From the NCBI RefSeq assembly GCF_008693075.1, contig NZ_VXKJ01000035.1, forward strand, positions 1 to 64,000: DNA of 64,000 nt. Direction: 5' to 3'. Under the pieces are notes generated by a model. It did not search any database. It worked only from the letters and a program-made list of their open reading frames with translations, and was not told the DNA's origin. Position numbers and translations under genes: made by a program. This DNA comes from Corynebacterium phocae (lineage in GTDB: Bacteria > Actinomycetota > Actinomycetes > Mycobacteriales > Mycobacteriaceae). This document shows, piece by piece, positions 47,225-56,997 of this stretch (position 1 is its first letter; every line of letters begins with the position of its first letter).

Positions 47225-47259
47225 GCCGCGCCCCCGGGGTGATGCCGGGGCTGGCCTAG
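47221..47259. terminator. Hairpin overlapping the membrane-protein stop (possible terminator)
   Basis: CTAGGCC (47221-47227) pairs with GGCCTAG (47253-47259), and inside them CCCCGG pairs with CCGGGG around a seven-base loop. There is no T run; stable hairpins without one are often proposed as terminators in actinobacteria. The stop codon lies in the left arm. Confidence 0.5.
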
Positions 47260-47580
47260 CGTACTGCGGAGCTGACGCTCAGATACCCCGGCGCACTAGG
47301 GGCCAGGCGGTGGCGGCGTTGATAGCGGTGCCCGGTGCGAGCCTTTGCAGGTGGGACGGACCCACTGGGGTTGTCTTTACGTCCTCTGATTCCGGGTCCC
47401 GTTTCCGGCGGTGGGTTTCCTCGCTCATGTGGCGTTTCAAAGCTCTCGGCTTTGTTCTTCCCCTTACCCTGCGTCCCGGCTTTTGGCCGCTATTTGACCC
47501 CGCCTTGTATAAGATAGGCCAAGTATGAAAATCGGTCGGAGTGCAGAAAAGGTCCCGTCCCGGGAAAGTTGAGGATTGTC
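47260..47580 (+). promoter_or_regulatory. hisD upstream region
   Basis: The region contains no gene I can support; open frames here on both strands have no start signals. A TATAAGAT element at 47508-47515 is the best -10 for hisD and would give a leader of about 60 bases. GAGG precedes the hisD ATG by six bases. No T-box motif and no His-rich leader peptide are visible. Confidence 0.5.
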
Positions 47581-48909
47581 ATGTTGAGGTATACGGATTT
47601 GCGCGAAAAGCAGCTGAGTCTGGCGGCTATCCGCCGGGCATTGCCGCGCGGTGGCGTCGACGTGGCCAGCGTGTCCGCGACGGTGGAGCCGATTGTCGCG
47701 GCTGTGCGTGACAGGGGCGCGCAGGCGGCGCTGGATTACGGGGAGAAGTTCGATGGCGTGAGGCCGGAGGGTATCCGCGTGCCCCGCAAGGTTTGCGCGG
47801 ACGCCGCCGCAGCCCTTGACCCGCAGGTGCGCCAGGCAATCGAGGAATCTATCCGGCGCGTACGCCAGGTCCATGAAGACCAAAAGCCACAAGAACACAC
47901 CACGCGGCTGGGGCCGGGGGCGCAGGTGACGGAGATCTTTGCGCCCATCGAACGCGTGGGTTTGTACGTCCCGGGCGGCAAGGCCGTCTACCCCTCCTCA
48001 GTGATCATGAACGCGGTCCCCGCGCAGGCCGCCGGGGCACAGTCCACCGTGGTGTGCTCCCCGCCGCAAAAAGACCACGGCGGTTTGCCGCACCCCACCA
48101 TCTTGGCCACGTGCCACATCTTGGGCGTAGATGAGGTGTGGGCGGTGGGCGGCGCACAGGCCGTCGCGCTACTGGCCTACGGTGATGACAATCCCGGCTG
48201 CGGGGCTGGCCCCCTCGATCCGGTGGACATCATCACCGGCCCCGGCAATATTTTTGTCACTGCGGCCAAGCGCGCGGTGCGCGGGGTAGTGGGCACGGAC
48301 GCGGAGGCCGGCCCTACCGAGATTGCCATCATCGCTGACTCCACCGCCAACCCGGTATTCGTGGCCTATGACTTGATTAGCCAGGCGGAACATGACCCGA
48401 TGGCGGCCAGTGTGTTGATTACCGACTCCCCGGAGCTGGCCCAGCGGGTAGACGCGGAAGTTCAGCGCCGCTACCAGGTCACGGCCAACGCCCAGCGGGC
48501 GGAAGAAGCCCTGCGGGGTGAGCAGTCCGGGATAGTCCTGGTTGATGGAATTGACCAGGCAGTGGCGGTGGCCAACGCCTACGCCGCTGAGCACCTAGAA
48601 ATCCACACTGCCGATGCCCCCGCCGTGGCACGCCGCATATCCCACGCCGGCGCCATTTTTGTGGGCGAATATTCGCCAGTGCCGCTGGGGGACTACTCTG
48701 CAGGCTCCAACCACGTCCTGCCCACCTCCGGTACCGCCAGGTTTTCTGCGGGGCTGTCAACCCACACCTTCTTGCGCCCGGTTAATCTCATTGAATACTC
48801 GCGGGAGGGCTTGGCGGAGATCGCCCCGCACATTATTAATTTTGCCGACGCTGAATTCCTGCCCGCCCACGGGGAGGCCATCCGCGCGCGATTCGAAGGA
48901 GAACTCTAG
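47581..48909 (+). CDS. hisD: HisD, histidinol dehydrogenase
   Basis: This 442-residue enzyme catalyses the last two oxidations of histidine synthesis. Visible motifs are [45 protein letters not shown] and the zinc/active-site [11 protein letters not shown] 47581 is used rather than a TTG four codons upstream, because GAGG lies six bases before it. It opens the his operon; hisC follows after three bases. Confidence 0.96.
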   Translation: MLRYTDLREKQLSLAAIRRALPRGGVDVASVSATVEPIVAAVRDRGAQAALDYGEKFDGVRPEGIRVPRKVCADAAAALDPQVRQAIEESIRRVRQVHEDQKPQEHTTRLGPGAQVTEIFAPIERVGLYVPGGKAVYPSSVIMNAVPAQAAGAQSTVVCSPPQKDHGGLPHPTILATCHILGVDEVWAVGGAQAVALLAYGDDNPGCGAGPLDPVDIITGPGNIFVTAAKRAVRGVVGTDAEAGPTEIAIIADSTANPVFVAYDLISQAEHDPMAASVLITDSPELAQRVDAEVQRRYQVTANAQRAEEALRGEQSGIVLVDGIDQAVAVANAYAAEHLEIHTADAPAVARRISHAGAIFVGEYSPVPLGDYSAGSNHVLPTSGTARFSAGLSTHTFLRPVNLIEYSREGLAEIAPHIINFADAEFLPAHGEAIRARFEGEL

Positions 48910-48912
48910 CCA

Positions 48913-50019
48913 ATGAAAACGGTGGAACTACAAGACCTGCCGCTGCGCCCGGAGCTGCGCGGGCAATCGCCCTACGGCGCGCCGCAGCTGCAGGTGGCCA
49001 ACCAGCTCAACACGAACGAAAATCCCTATTCACCCAGCCCTGCCTTGGTGGCCGACCTGGTGGCGGCAGTGGAGGATTTGGGCGCTAGCCTCAACCGCTA
49101 TCCGGAACGCGACGCCGTGGAGCTGCGCACGGCGCTGGCACGCTACTTCAGTGGACAGACCGGCGTGAGCGTGGGAGTCGACAACGTCTGGGCGGCCAAC
49201 GGATCCAATGAGGTACTACAACAGCTGCTGCAGGCCTTTGGTGGGCCAGGCCGCACGGCGCTGGGCTTTGGCCCTAGCTACTCCATGCACCCCATCCTGG
49301 CCGCGGGCACGCAGACTAAATTCATTGATTGCCCGCGGGGGGAAGATTTCCGGATTGATGAGGTGCGGGCGCTAGAAGCAGTCCACACCCACCAGCCGGA
49401 CGTGGTGTTTATCACCACGCCCAACAACCCCACCGGGGACGTCACGGACCTTGCTCTGATTGATAAAATCACCGCGCTGGCTCCGGGCATAGTGATAGTG
49501 GATGAGGCCTATATGGAATTTTCCCCGAGCCCGTCTGCGGCCACGCTGCTGCAAAAGTACCCGGGCAAGCTGGTGATTTCGCGCACCATGTCCAAGGCCT
49601 TTGACTTCGCGGGCGGGCGGCTAGGCTACTTCGTGGCCAGCCCTGCCTTCGTGGAAGCAGTCATGCTGGTGCGCTTGCCATACCACCTGTCCACGCTGTC
49701 ACAAGCGGCCGCTATCGTGGCGCTAAACCACAGCGCTGACACGCTGGCTACCGTGGCCAAGTTGGCCAAGGAGCGCGACCGCGTCTCCGCCCAGTTGCAG
49801 CAGTGGGGATTTGACGTAGTTCCCAGTGAGTCCAACTTTGTGTTCTTTGGCCGCTTTGCCAACCAACACTTAGTATGGGAGAAGTTCCTAGAGCGCGGGG
49901 TCTTAATCCGCGACGTTGGCCAGCCGGGCTTCCTGCGAACCACCATTGGTGTGCCCGCCGAAAACGACGCCTTCCTGGCAGCCGCAGAAGAAATCCACAA
50001 CTTGAAGGACGAAAGCTAA
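48913..50019 (+). CDS. hisC: HisC, histidinol-phosphate aminotransferase
   Basis: This 368-residue PLP enzyme has [12 protein letters not shown] at the N-terminus, [20 protein letters not shown] and the PLP-lysine motif [18 protein letters not shown] (about residue 223). It is of normal length. It sits three bases after hisD and one base before hisB. In corynebacteria HisC can also serve other aromatic or leucine transaminations; that is family knowledge. Confidence 0.95.
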   Translation: MKTVELQDLPLRPELRGQSPYGAPQLQVANQLNTNENPYSPSPALVADLVAAVEDLGASLNRYPERDAVELRTALARYFSGQTGVSVGVDNVWAANGSNEVLQQLLQAFGGPGRTALGFGPSYSMHPILAAGTQTKFIDCPRGEDFRIDEVRALEAVHTHQPDVVFITTPNNPTGDVTDLALIDKITALAPGIVIVDEAYMEFSPSPSAATLLQKYPGKLVISRTMSKAFDFAGGRLGYFVASPAFVEAVMLVRLPYHLSTLSQAAAIVALNHSADTLATVAKLAKERDRVSAQLQQWGFDVVPSESNFVFFGRFANQHLVWEKFLERGVLIRDVGQPGFLRTTIGVPAENDAFLAAAEEIHNLKDES

Positions 50020-50020
50020 A

Positions 50021-50626
50021 ATGACAACCACAAGGGTAGCCAGCGCTTCCCGGGAAACCTCCGAATCTAAAATAACGGTGGAGGTCAACCTGGACGGCAC
50101 CGGGAAAGCAGACATCTCCACTGGGCTGCCGTTTTTTAACCACATGCTTACCGCATTGTGCGTCCACGGCAGCTTTGACCTCACAGTCCGTGCAGAAGGA
50201 GACATAGAGCTTGACGCCCACCACACCGTAGAAGACACCGCTATTGTCTTAGGCCAGGCACTGGCCCAAGCGGTGGGGGACAAGTCCGGCATCCGCCGGT
50301 TCGGATCCCAGCTCCTGCCCATGGATGAAACCCTGGTTGAGGCCGTGGTTGATATCTCCGGGCGCGCCTACTTTGTGATGAACGGCGAACCAGAAAATAT
50401 GCAGTGGCAGGTCATCGGAGGGCACTACGCCACCGTGATTAACCGGCACTTCTTTGAAACCCTGGCCGCGCACGCCGCCATCACCTTGCACGTCAACGTC
50501 CGCTACGGCCGGGACCCGCACCACATCACGGAGGCCGAATACAAGGCCGTGGCCCGTGCTCTGCGTCAAGCCTATGAGATGGATCCGCGCACCTGCGGAA
50601 TCCCTTCCACCAAGGGAGCCCTGTAG
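50021..50626 (+). CDS. hisB: HisB, imidazoleglycerol-phosphate dehydratase
   Basis: This 201-residue monofunctional dehydratase shows the manganese-binding duplicated motif: [12 protein letters not shown] and [14 protein letters not shown] in the first half, [17 protein letters not shown] and [17 protein letters not shown] in the second. No HisN phosphatase part is fused, unlike in E. coli. The ATG is one base after the hisC stop and no separate ribosome-binding site is needed. Confidence 0.96.
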   Translation: MTTTRVASASRETSESKITVEVNLDGTGKADISTGLPFFNHMLTALCVHGSFDLTVRAEGDIELDAHHTVEDTAIVLGQALAQAVGDKSGIRRFGSQLLPMDETLVEAVVDISGRAYFVMNGEPENMQWQVIGGHYATVINRHFFETLAAHAAITLHVNVRYGRDPHHITEAEYKAVARALRQAYEMDPRTCGIPSTKGAL

Positions 50627-50628
50627 CG

Positions 50629-50796
50629 GTGTTCCTGGGAGTGTGGGTCCTATTCCTCCTGGCCGGCCTCTTAGTGGGGGGCGCCTGGGCGGGATATCAA
50701 AACGAACAAAAAGGTCTAACCGTAATGGCTGCTATCTTGGCAACAGTAACCTTTGCCGCCGCCATCGCGTGGATGATTTCAGAAATGGGGAGTTAA
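50629..50796 (+). CDS. Small two-helix membrane protein in the his operon
   Basis: A 55-codon frame starts with GTG two bases after the hisB stop and ends with TAA seven bases before the next gene. The product has two hydrophobic segments (FLGVWVLFLLAGLLVGGAW and VMAAILATVTFAAAIAWMI) joined by a polar turn with QNEQK. GGGAG lies in the end of hisB. A small unnamed ORF is known at this place in the C. glutamicum his operon, which supports it as a real gene. Function unknown. Confidence 0.72.
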   Translation: MFLGVWVLFLLAGLLVGGAWAGYQNEQKGLTVMAAILATVTFAAAIAWMISEMGS

Positions 50797-50803
50797 TTTT
50801 ATC

Positions 50804-52084
50804 GTGGCAGATCTCACCGGGACCGGCGTAGCTCAGCCGAATACGAGCTTGTGGAAGATACCGGGATTTGGTGCCACCATGGCCGCCGTGATGGCGGCCT
50901 TCGGTGCCTGGTCCCTACTCCTTCCGCTCCTACCCCTCGCGGTACTCGAATCCGGCGGCTCCTCCGGCCTGGCCGGCGCGACCACCGGAGTATTTATGGC
51001 CGCCACCGTTGGCACCCAGGTCTTTACCCCCTGGATGCTGCGCAAGTGGGGCTACAGTCCGGTGATGGCGGCATCGGCGTTTATGTTGGGCGCACCAGCC
51101 CTGGGGCACATGCTGGGCATGGAGGCGTGGCAAGCGCTGCTGTTTTCCGGGCTTCGCGGCGTAGGCTTCGGCGCGCTGACCGTGGCCCAGGCGGCCTTCG
51201 TCGCTGAACTGGTACCCCTGCGGTTTTTAGGCAAGGCCACCGGTGCCTTGGGCGTGTGCATTGGCCTAGCGCAGATGGTCTTCTTGCCGCTGGGCCTGGC
51301 AATCTCTGATATTTGGAGCTTTGACGTGGCATTCATTGTCGCCTGCGTGTTTGGCGTCTTTGGCATGGTCATGTGTCTACCCCTACCTCGGCTTAAACCC
51401 AACGCCATGGTTGACGACGCGCTGGAAAAGGCAGCCGACGCACCCAAGCAGGTGTCCATGTGGAAGCTGGTGTTAGTCCCCGCGCTGTCGGTGACCACGC
51501 TGTCTATGACCTACGGCCTGGTGTCTTCCTTCCTACCCGCCGCCGTGCGCTCCATCGACCCCGGTTCCGGGGCGGTCCTGGGCGGCATCATGCTATCAAT
51601 CGTGGGCGGCTTTGCCATGGTCTCACGCTACGTGGCCGGCGTGGTGGCTGACCGCAGCGGCAAGCCGGACGGCTTGACCATCCCCGCCCAATTTGCGGGA
51701 TTTTTCGGGGTGATGTTCCTGGCCGTGGGACTGTATATGGGCTGGTCCGTGTGGGCGCTGGCTATCGGTGCCGGGATCTTTGGCGCGGCCTTCGGCGTTA
51801 TCCAAAACGAGGCCCTGCTGTCCATGTTCGCCCGCCTGCCGCGCCACCGCGTCTCAGAAGCCTCCGCCGTGTGGAACATCTTCTACGACGCCGGCACGGG
51901 GCTGGGCTCCGTGGTCCTGGCCGTGCTTATCATCGGGGAAAACTACGCCCCGGCCTTTGCAGTGGGCTCCCTGGTCATCCTCTCCGGCGTGCTGATGACC
52001 GGCCTGGACTCCTACCTGGGCGCACACCGCGTCGCGGAATACGACAACATCAAGACGCGCCTAAAGCGGTTGCGTAAGCTATAA
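50804..52084 (+). CDS. MFS transporter inside the his operon
   Basis: This 426-residue protein has about twelve hydrophobic segments and the loop motif between segments 2 and 3 typical of the major facilitator superfamily (LRKWGYSPVMAASAF). The C-terminus is basic. The start is GTG with GGGGAG about ten bases upstream, inside the small ORF. Its place between hisB and hisH is the same as in C. glutamicum, but the substrate is unknown; histidine or an intermediate is only a guess from position. Confidence 0.86.
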   Translation: MADLTGTGVAQPNTSLWKIPGFGATMAAVMAAFGAWSLLLPLLPLAVLESGGSSGLAGATTGVFMAATVGTQVFTPWMLRKWGYSPVMAASAFMLGAPALGHMLGMEAWQALLFSGLRGVGFGALTVAQAAFVAELVPLRFLGKATGALGVCIGLAQMVFLPLGLAISDIWSFDVAFIVACVFGVFGMVMCLPLPRLKPNAMVDDALEKAADAPKQVSMWKLVLVPALSVTTLSMTYGLVSSFLPAAVRSIDPGSGAVLGGIMLSIVGGFAMVSRYVAGVVADRSGKPDGLTIPAQFAGFFGVMFLAVGLYMGWSVWALAIGAGIFGAAFGVIQNEALLSMFARLPRHRVSEASAVWNIFYDAGTGLGSVVLAVLIIGENYAPAFAVGSLVILSGVLMTGLDSYLGAHRVAEYDNIKTRLKRLRKL

Positions 52085-52087
52085 GCC

Positions 52088-52723
52088 ATGACTGAAAAAC
52101 CCAGTGTTGCGCTGCTTGACTACGGCGCCGGAAACATTCGCAGCGCCCAGCGCGCGCTCGAAAGAGTAGGCGCGCGCGTCACCGTCACCGCTGACCCCAA
52201 AGTGGCCGTGGAGGCGCAAGGCCTACTGGTGCCGGGCGTGGGCGCGTTCAGGGCCTGCATGGACGGCCTCAAGGCAGTACACGGGCCCCGTGTGATTGGC
52301 CAGCGCCTAGCCGGCGGCCGGCCGGTGATGGGTATCTGCGTAGGAATGCAGGTCCTTTTTGAGGAAGGCCGGGAGCACGGCCACTTTGTCCCGGGCTGCG
52401 GGGAGTGGCCCGGCGCAATCGAACGGCTCCAGGCCCCGGTGTTGCCACACATGGGCTGGAACACCGTGGCGGTAGACGGCCCCACGGACATGTTCGACGG
52501 AATTTCCCAGGAGCGGTTTTACTTCGTGCACTCCTACGGGGCCCGCCGCTGGGAACTAGAAACAGACATCACCACCGAGCCCACGGTCACATGGGCCGAA
52601 TACGGCGGGGGTAGGTTTGTAGCCGCCGTGGAAAACGGCGCGCTGTGGGCCACGCAGTTTCACCCCGAAAAATCCGGCGACGCCGGCGCCCACCTGTTAG
52701 AAAACTGGATGAAAACCCTTTAA
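52088..52723 (+). CDS. hisH: HisH, glutaminase subunit of imidazoleglycerol-phosphate synthase
   Basis: This 211-residue class I glutamine amidotransferase feeds ammonia to HisF. The oxyanion loop [13 protein letters not shown], the nucleophile in [13 protein letters not shown] (Cys at about 80), HMGWNTV, FVHSY and the catalytic His-Glu in TQFHPEKSG are all intact. It lies three bases after the MFS gene and nine before hisA. Confidence 0.96.
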   Translation: MTEKPSVALLDYGAGNIRSAQRALERVGARVTVTADPKVAVEAQGLLVPGVGAFRACMDGLKAVHGPRVIGQRLAGGRPVMGICVGMQVLFEEGREHGHFVPGCGEWPGAIERLQAPVLPHMGWNTVAVDGPTDMFDGISQERFYFVHSYGARRWELETDITTEPTVTWAEYGGGRFVAAVENGALWATQFHPEKSGDAGAHLLENWMKTL

Positions 52724-52732
52724 GGAATGCTG

Positions 52733-53497
52733 ATGAGCTTTGAACTTCTTCCCGCAGTAGACGTAGTAGGCGGCCAAGCCGTGCGCCTAGACCAGGGCAA
52801 GGCCGGGACGGAAAAGTCCTACGGGGACCCCTTCGCGGCCGCGCTCGCTTGGCAGGAGCAGGGGGCAACCTGGCTGCACTGCGTTGACCTAGACGCCGCT
52901 TTCGGGCGCGGGGACAACCACGAGCTACTAGCGCAGATAGTTGCCCGGCTGGATATCAAGGTGGAGCTCACCGGCGGTATCCGCGATGACGCTTCTTTGG
53001 AGCGCGCGCTTGCCACCGGTGCCCACCGGGTCAACATTGGAACGGCCGCCCTGGAGCAGCCGGAGTGGATAGCCACGGTCTTAGATAAATACGGGGACAA
53101 GATCGCGGTTGACTTGGCGGTGCAGGAAATAGACGGCCAGTGGCGCACGCGGGGGCGCGGCTGGGAATCAGACGGCGGGGATGTCTGGGAAGTCCTGGAG
53201 CGCCTGGACCAGGCCGGCTGCCAACGCTTTGTGGTCACCGATGTGAGCCGTGACGGAACCCTCACCGGACCAAACGTCGATATCTTGCGCGATGTAGCCG
53301 CTGCCACGGAGGCCAAGGTTACCGCGTCCGGCGGCGTCTCTACGGTGGCGGACCTGGAGGAACTGGCGCGCTACCTCAACGAGGGGATCGACTCCGCAAT
53401 CGTGGGCAAGGCCCTCTATGAAAAGGCGTTTACCCTCCCGAAAGCCCTGCGCGCCGTGGCGCAGGTAAACCCGCTGCCGCCGGAAGCAGGAATTTAA
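52733..53497 (+). CDS. hisA: HisA, phosphoribosylformimino-AICAR-phosphate isomerase
   Basis: This 254-residue half-barrel-duplicated TIM-barrel enzyme has [15 protein letters not shown] with the first catalytic Asp, [10 protein letters not shown], and [16 protein letters not shown] with the second Asp. In many actinobacteria HisA is the bifunctional PriA that also does the TrpF reaction; whether this one does cannot be read from the motifs alone. ATG 52733 is chosen over 52727 because AAGGA is then six bases upstream. Confidence 0.95.
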   Translation: MSFELLPAVDVVGGQAVRLDQGKAGTEKSYGDPFAAALAWQEQGATWLHCVDLDAAFGRGDNHELLAQIVARLDIKVELTGGIRDDASLERALATGAHRVNIGTAALEQPEWIATVLDKYGDKIAVDLAVQEIDGQWRTRGRGWESDGGDVWEVLERLDQAGCQRFVVTDVSRDGTLTGPNVDILRDVAAATEAKVTASGGVSTVADLEELARYLNEGIDSAIVGKALYEKAFTLPKALRAVAQVNPLPPEAGI

Positions 53498-53503
53498 GCC
53501 CGG

Positions 53504-54247
53504 ATGGCCGAGGAACTAGAAACCGGCGGGCTGCTGGCCTTCGCCGAAGCCGCTATAGATGAGGTAGAGCCCCTCTTCCTGGCCGGGCAAGGGGCGCGGC
53601 CGGCGCACGACAAGGGCGCGGGGGACTTTGCCACCCACGTTGATTTGGACATCGAGCGGCGGCTGCGTAGCCTGCTCACGCAGATGACCGGCCTGGACGT
53701 GCACGGAGAAGAGTACGGCGGAAGTGATGTAGCGGACCCGGTGTGGGTGGTAGATCCCATTGACGGCACCACCAACTACTCCGCGGGCATTCCCATGTGC
53801 GGGATCCTGCTGGCGCTGCTCAAGGGCGGCCAACCCGTAGCCGCGGTGGCCAGCTTCCCCCTGCTAGGCCGCCGGCTCGCTGCGGCCCACGGCGTGGCGC
53901 TGCGCACGCGGGGCGGGGCCAAGACCCACCCCAACGTCCATGTGGGAATATCTTCCCAGATGGACAAGGACGTCTTCGCGCGCCTGGCAGCTACGCAGCT
54001 GCGCCTGCGCATGACTGGGTCGGTGGGCCTAGACTCCGCGCTGGCGGCGCAACGGGTGTTTGCTGGCGCCGTAAATTTCTCCGCCCACCCTTGGGATAAC
54101 GCCGCTGGGGCCCTGCTGGCCACTGCGGCAGGGTTGGTGGCCACCGACACCAATGGCAACCCCTGGCGGGCGGGATCGCCCGGCCTGGTGGTTGGGACTG
54201 AGCAGGTCCACGCCACGATAATGGACGCAATCAAAGGAAGTAAGTAG
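53504..54247 (+). CDS. impA: Inositol monophosphatase-family protein in the his operon
   Basis: This 247-residue magnesium-dependent phosphatase has the metal motif VHGEEYGG (about residue 68), the DPIDGTTNYS motif and the C-terminal WDNAAGALLATAAG (usual WDxAAG). The gene is named impA in the C. glutamicum his operon. Histidinol-phosphate phosphatase in corynebacteria is HisN, another IMPase-family protein encoded elsewhere, so this one may act on inositol phosphate or as a backup. ATG 53504 is six bases after hisA. Confidence 0.9.
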   Translation: MAEELETGGLLAFAEAAIDEVEPLFLAGQGARPAHDKGAGDFATHVDLDIERRLRSLLTQMTGLDVHGEEYGGSDVADPVWVVDPIDGTTNYSAGIPMCGILLALLKGGQPVAAVASFPLLGRRLAAAHGVALRTRGGAKTHPNVHVGISSQMDKDVFARLAATQLRLRMTGSVGLDSALAAQRVFAGAVNFSAHPWDNAAGALLATAAGLVATDTNGNPWRAGSPGLVVGTEQVHATIMDAIKGSK

Positions 54248-55021
54248 ATGGCTTTAGCAGTACGCGTAATCCCGTGCCTGGACGTAGATAGCGGCCGGGT
54301 GGTCAAAGGCGTCAATTTTGAGAACCTGCGTGACGCGGGGGACCCGGTGGAGCTGGCCGCGCGCTATGACGCCATGGGCGCAGATGAGCTCACTTTCCTG
54401 GACGTCTCCGCGTCCAAACAGGGCCGCGGCACCATGTTAGAGGTCGTGCGCCGTACTGCCGATGCCGTCTTCATCCCCCTGACAGTAGGCGGCGGCGTCC
54501 GTAGCGCCGCAGATGTCCGCGAGTTGCTGCGCGCCGGCGCGGATAAGGTCTCGGTGAACTCCTCTGCTATAGCCCGCCCGGAGTTATTGCGGGAATTGGC
54601 GGAGATCTTCGGCTCACAGTGCATCGTGTTATCAGTGGACGCCCGGCGCGCGCCCGACCCGCAGCGTTACCCCTCCGGCTTTGAGGTCACCACACACGGC
54701 GGATCTCAGTCGGCAGGCCTAGACGCCATTGAGTGGGCGCAATTAGGCCAGGAAATGGGGGTGGGGGAGATCCTTCTCAACTCCATGGACGGTGACGGCA
54801 CGCGTGAAGGCTTTGACGTGGAACTCATCCGGCTCGTGCGCGCTGCGGTCAACGTACCGGTGATTGCCTCCGGCGGGGCCGGCAAAGCTGCGGACTTTCC
54901 GCCGGCGGTGGAAGCGGGCGCTGACGCCGTGCTGGCGGCGTCTATCTTCCACTTCGGGGACGTTACTATTGCTGAGGTCAAGGACGCTTTGGCGGCATCG
55001 GGATGCGAGGTGCGCCGGTGA
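54248..55021 (+). CDS. hisF: HisF, cyclase subunit of imidazoleglycerol-phosphate synthase
   Basis: This 257-residue TIM barrel partners His[18 protein letters not shown] carries the first catalytic Asp, LTVGGGVRS the first phosphate loop, [16 protein letters not shown] the second Asp, and [13 protein letters not shown] the second phosphate loop. It begins right after the previous stop and overlaps hisI by four bases (GTGA). Confidence 0.96.
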   Translation: MALAVRVIPCLDVDSGRVVKGVNFENLRDAGDPVELAARYDAMGADELTFLDVSASKQGRGTMLEVVRRTADAVFIPLTVGGGVRSAADVRELLRAGADKVSVNSSAIARPELLRELAEIFGSQCIVLSVDARRAPDPQRYPSGFEVTTHGGSQSAGLDAIEWAQLGQEMGVGEILLNSMDGDGTREGFDVELIRLVRAAVNVPVIASGGAGKAADFPPAVEAGADAVLAASIFHFGDVTIAEVKDALAASGCEVRR

Positions 55022-55374
55022 GCCCTGAACAAGCGCAGCTGGATCCGGCCGTGGCCGCCCGGGTGAAATTCAACGACCAGGGTCTGGTGCCGGCCATCGC
55101 GCAGGCCGATACCGGTGAGGTGCTCATGCTGGCCTGGATGGACTCCCATGCCCTGGCCTACACGCTGGCTACCGCGCAGGGGACTTACTATTCGCGTTCC
55201 CGCCAAGAATACTGGGTCAAAGGTCTGACCTCCGGCAACGTTCAGCGCGTGCGGGAGGTGCGCCTGGATTGTGACGGAGATACCGTGCTGCTTACCGTCG
55301 AGCAGACCGGTGGCGCTTGCCATACAGGTGATCGCACCTGCTTTGACGCGGACCCGCTTCTGGAAAGAAAATAA
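55018..55374 (+). CDS. hisI: HisI, phosphoribosyl-AMP cyclohydrolase
   Basis: This 118-residue zinc enzyme opens the adenine ring of [33 protein letters not shown], the [13 protein letters not shown] metal stretch and the Cys pair in [12 protein letters not shown] are intact. The GTG start overlaps the hisF stop. It lacks the fused HisE domain, as usual in actinobacteria. It is the last his gene here. Confidence 0.96.
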   Translation: MSPEQAQLDPAVAARVKFNDQGLVPAIAQADTGEVLMLAWMDSHALAYTLATAQGTYYSRSRQEYWVKGLTSGNVQRVREVRLDCDGDTVLLTVEQTGGACHTGDRTCFDADPLLERK

Positions 55375-55377
55375 AGC

Positions 55378-56010
55378 ATGAAAAAACTACTACCACCGTT
55401 GCTTTTGTGGGCTGCCGTCATCGCGTTGTTGGTATCCGGCAGGATGGTGTGGGTTAGCGCCGGGATTTCAGATGACAAAGCCGGGTTGCGTGATGTGGAC
55501 TTGGTCGGTTCCTTGTGGTCACTGGAGCTGAGCTCAGTCATGCTGCTGGTTCTGTGCGGATCTATAGCCGGAATGGCCTTGCGTGGCTGGGCGCGCCGGG
55601 CGGTCGGTGTCATCGTGGCGCTGGCCGGCGCGGGCGTGGCGTGGCGTCCGCTGACGCTGCTGCTCTACGGGGCCAACGCCCAGCGGGTGCGTGACTTGCT
55701 GCGCAACGCCGGATCTTCTGCCGAAGGCAGCGCGCAAGACAGCGTGAGCATTCCAGCCTGGGCCGAAGTCACCGACGTTGCCGTCAACTCGCTAGGCCCG
55801 GTCCTAGCCGTGGCCGGCGGCGCTCTGGCGGTAGTGGGGGGAGTCTTGTCATTCATGGGCGCTACCTCCCGCGCTGCCGCTGCGAATAAATATGAGACCG
55901 GTGCGGTACGGGCCGCACGGTTAGAGCAAGACCTGGCAGACTCCCCGGACTCCGGCCGTGTCATGTGGGACGCCCTGGACGCGGATATCGACCCCACTGA
56001 TCGCCGCTGA
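55378..56010 (+). CDS. TIGR02234-type Trp-associated membrane protein
   Basis: This 210-residue protein has four hydrophobic segments (about residues 5-22, 48-68, 74-95 and 137-161) and an acidic C-terminal tail. It matches the actinobacterial membrane-protein family found between hisI and trpC, named for tryptophan operon association; function unknown. It follows hisI after three bases, so it is the distal gene of the his transcript or close to it. No terminator is visible after it. Confidence 0.85.
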   Translation: MKKLLPPLLLWAAVIALLVSGRMVWVSAGISDDKAGLRDVDLVGSLWSLELSSVMLLVLCGSIAGMALRGWARRAVGVIVALAGAGVAWRPLTLLLYGANAQRVRDLLRNAGSSAEGSAQDSVSIPAWAEVTDVAVNSLGPVLAVAGGALAVVGGVLSFMGATSRAAAANKYETGAVRAARLEQDLADSPDSGRVMWDALDADIDPTDRR

Positions 56011-56108
56011 GCTACCCCCCGCTGCGGTTGCCAATTTCATCGCAGTTAGGGCGGCGGGCTAGCCTTGGAGGGGTCTAGACTTCTTGCACAGCACTAAAGG
56101 GGGTGGCC

Positions 56109-56957
56109 ATGAACGCTCACATCGCAGCGCCGCGTTCCCTTGCCGTGGACCGGATAGTTGCTGGAGTTCTAGAGGATGTAGCCGCCCGCGAGGCCAAGGT
56201 TTCCTTCCAAGACATCAAAGCCAGGTCCCGGTCCTTGTCCGAGCCCCCACGCGACGCAAAGAAGGCCTTACTAGGGCCAGGATGTACCGTCATTACTGAG
56301 CTCAAGCGCGCCGTTCCCTACCGGGGTGAGATTACCAATCTGGACTCCCCGGACAAGATGGGGCAGCTAGCCTATGAGCTCGAAAGCGTGGGGGTGAGGC
56401 TCATGGCCGTCCAGACCGACAAACGCCGCTTTCACGGCAGCGTCGAGGACATGTGCGCCGTCCATTCCGCCACCACCGTGCCCCTGATATGCCGCGATAT
56501 CATCGTGGACCCGTACCAAATCCACGAAGCCCGTTGTTGGGGCGCGGACATGGTACCCCTGCAGGTAGAGCTCATGGACCAGGCGCGGTTGGTGTCCCTG
56601 CTTGACCGAATTGAGTCCTTGGGTATGACCGCGTTGCTGGAGGTTCGGTCCTCCGCAGAGGCAGACCGCGCCCTGGAAGCCGGGGCTTCGGTCATAGGAA
56701 TTTCCGCCTGGTCCCTAGAATCCGATGCCATGTACCGCGAGGCCTTTGCCAACATCGTGCCCGGTATGCCCGAGTCGGTGATAAAAATAGCCATCGGGGG
56801 CATTGAAACAGGCCGCAACCTTTTGGACTACGCCTCCCATGGCGCGGACGCCGTGCTGGTGGGCGAGTCCATCGTGGCGGCTAACGACCCCGCCGGCATT
56901 GCACGCAGCTTGGTGGCCTGGGGCCAGCACCCCTCCTGCCCTTCGCGCAAGGGCTAG
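56109..56957 (+). CDS. TrpC-like protein with degenerate active site
   Basis: The 282-residue protein aligns end to end with indole-3-glycerol-phosphate synthase and keeps the actinobacterial framework (LEDVAAREAKVS, VDPYQIHEARCWGADM, ADAVLVGES). Glu64, Lys66 and Glu178 are retained, but other catalytic or phosphate positions are changed: the SPS phosphate motif reads VPY (69-71), the RKDF Lys is Arg129, the NAR Asn is Ser199 and the ESG Glu is Ile229. It therefore may not have IGPS activity. It occupies the place of trpC in mycobacteria, but trpB and trpA are absent. ATG 56109 follows AAAGGGGG. Confidence 0.85.
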   Translation: MNAHIAAPRSLAVDRIVAGVLEDVAAREAKVSFQDIKARSRSLSEPPRDAKKALLGPGCTVITELKRAVPYRGEITNLDSPDKMGQLAYELESVGVRLMAVQTDKRRFHGSVEDMCAVHSATTVPLICRDIIVDPYQIHEARCWGADMVPLQVELMDQARLVSLLDRIESLGMTALLEVRSSAEADRALEAGASVIGISAWSLESDAMYREAFANIVPGMPESVIKIAIGGIETGRNLLDYASHGADAVLVGESIVAANDPAGIARSLVAWGQHPSCPSRKG

Positions 56958-56997
56958 GTTTCCCATCGGGTGGGTTTACCTGGCAGACTAGGAAACC

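Noticed and set aside
47172-47528. Open frames on both strands in the region before hisD
   Set aside because: They overlap the previous gene or lack starts, show no family resemblance and cover the likely hisD promoter.
56109-56957. Sequencing error as the cause of the altered TrpC motifs
   Set aside because: The frame is intact and the substitutions are spread over separate motifs with sensible surrounding codons; isolated base errors would not give this pattern.
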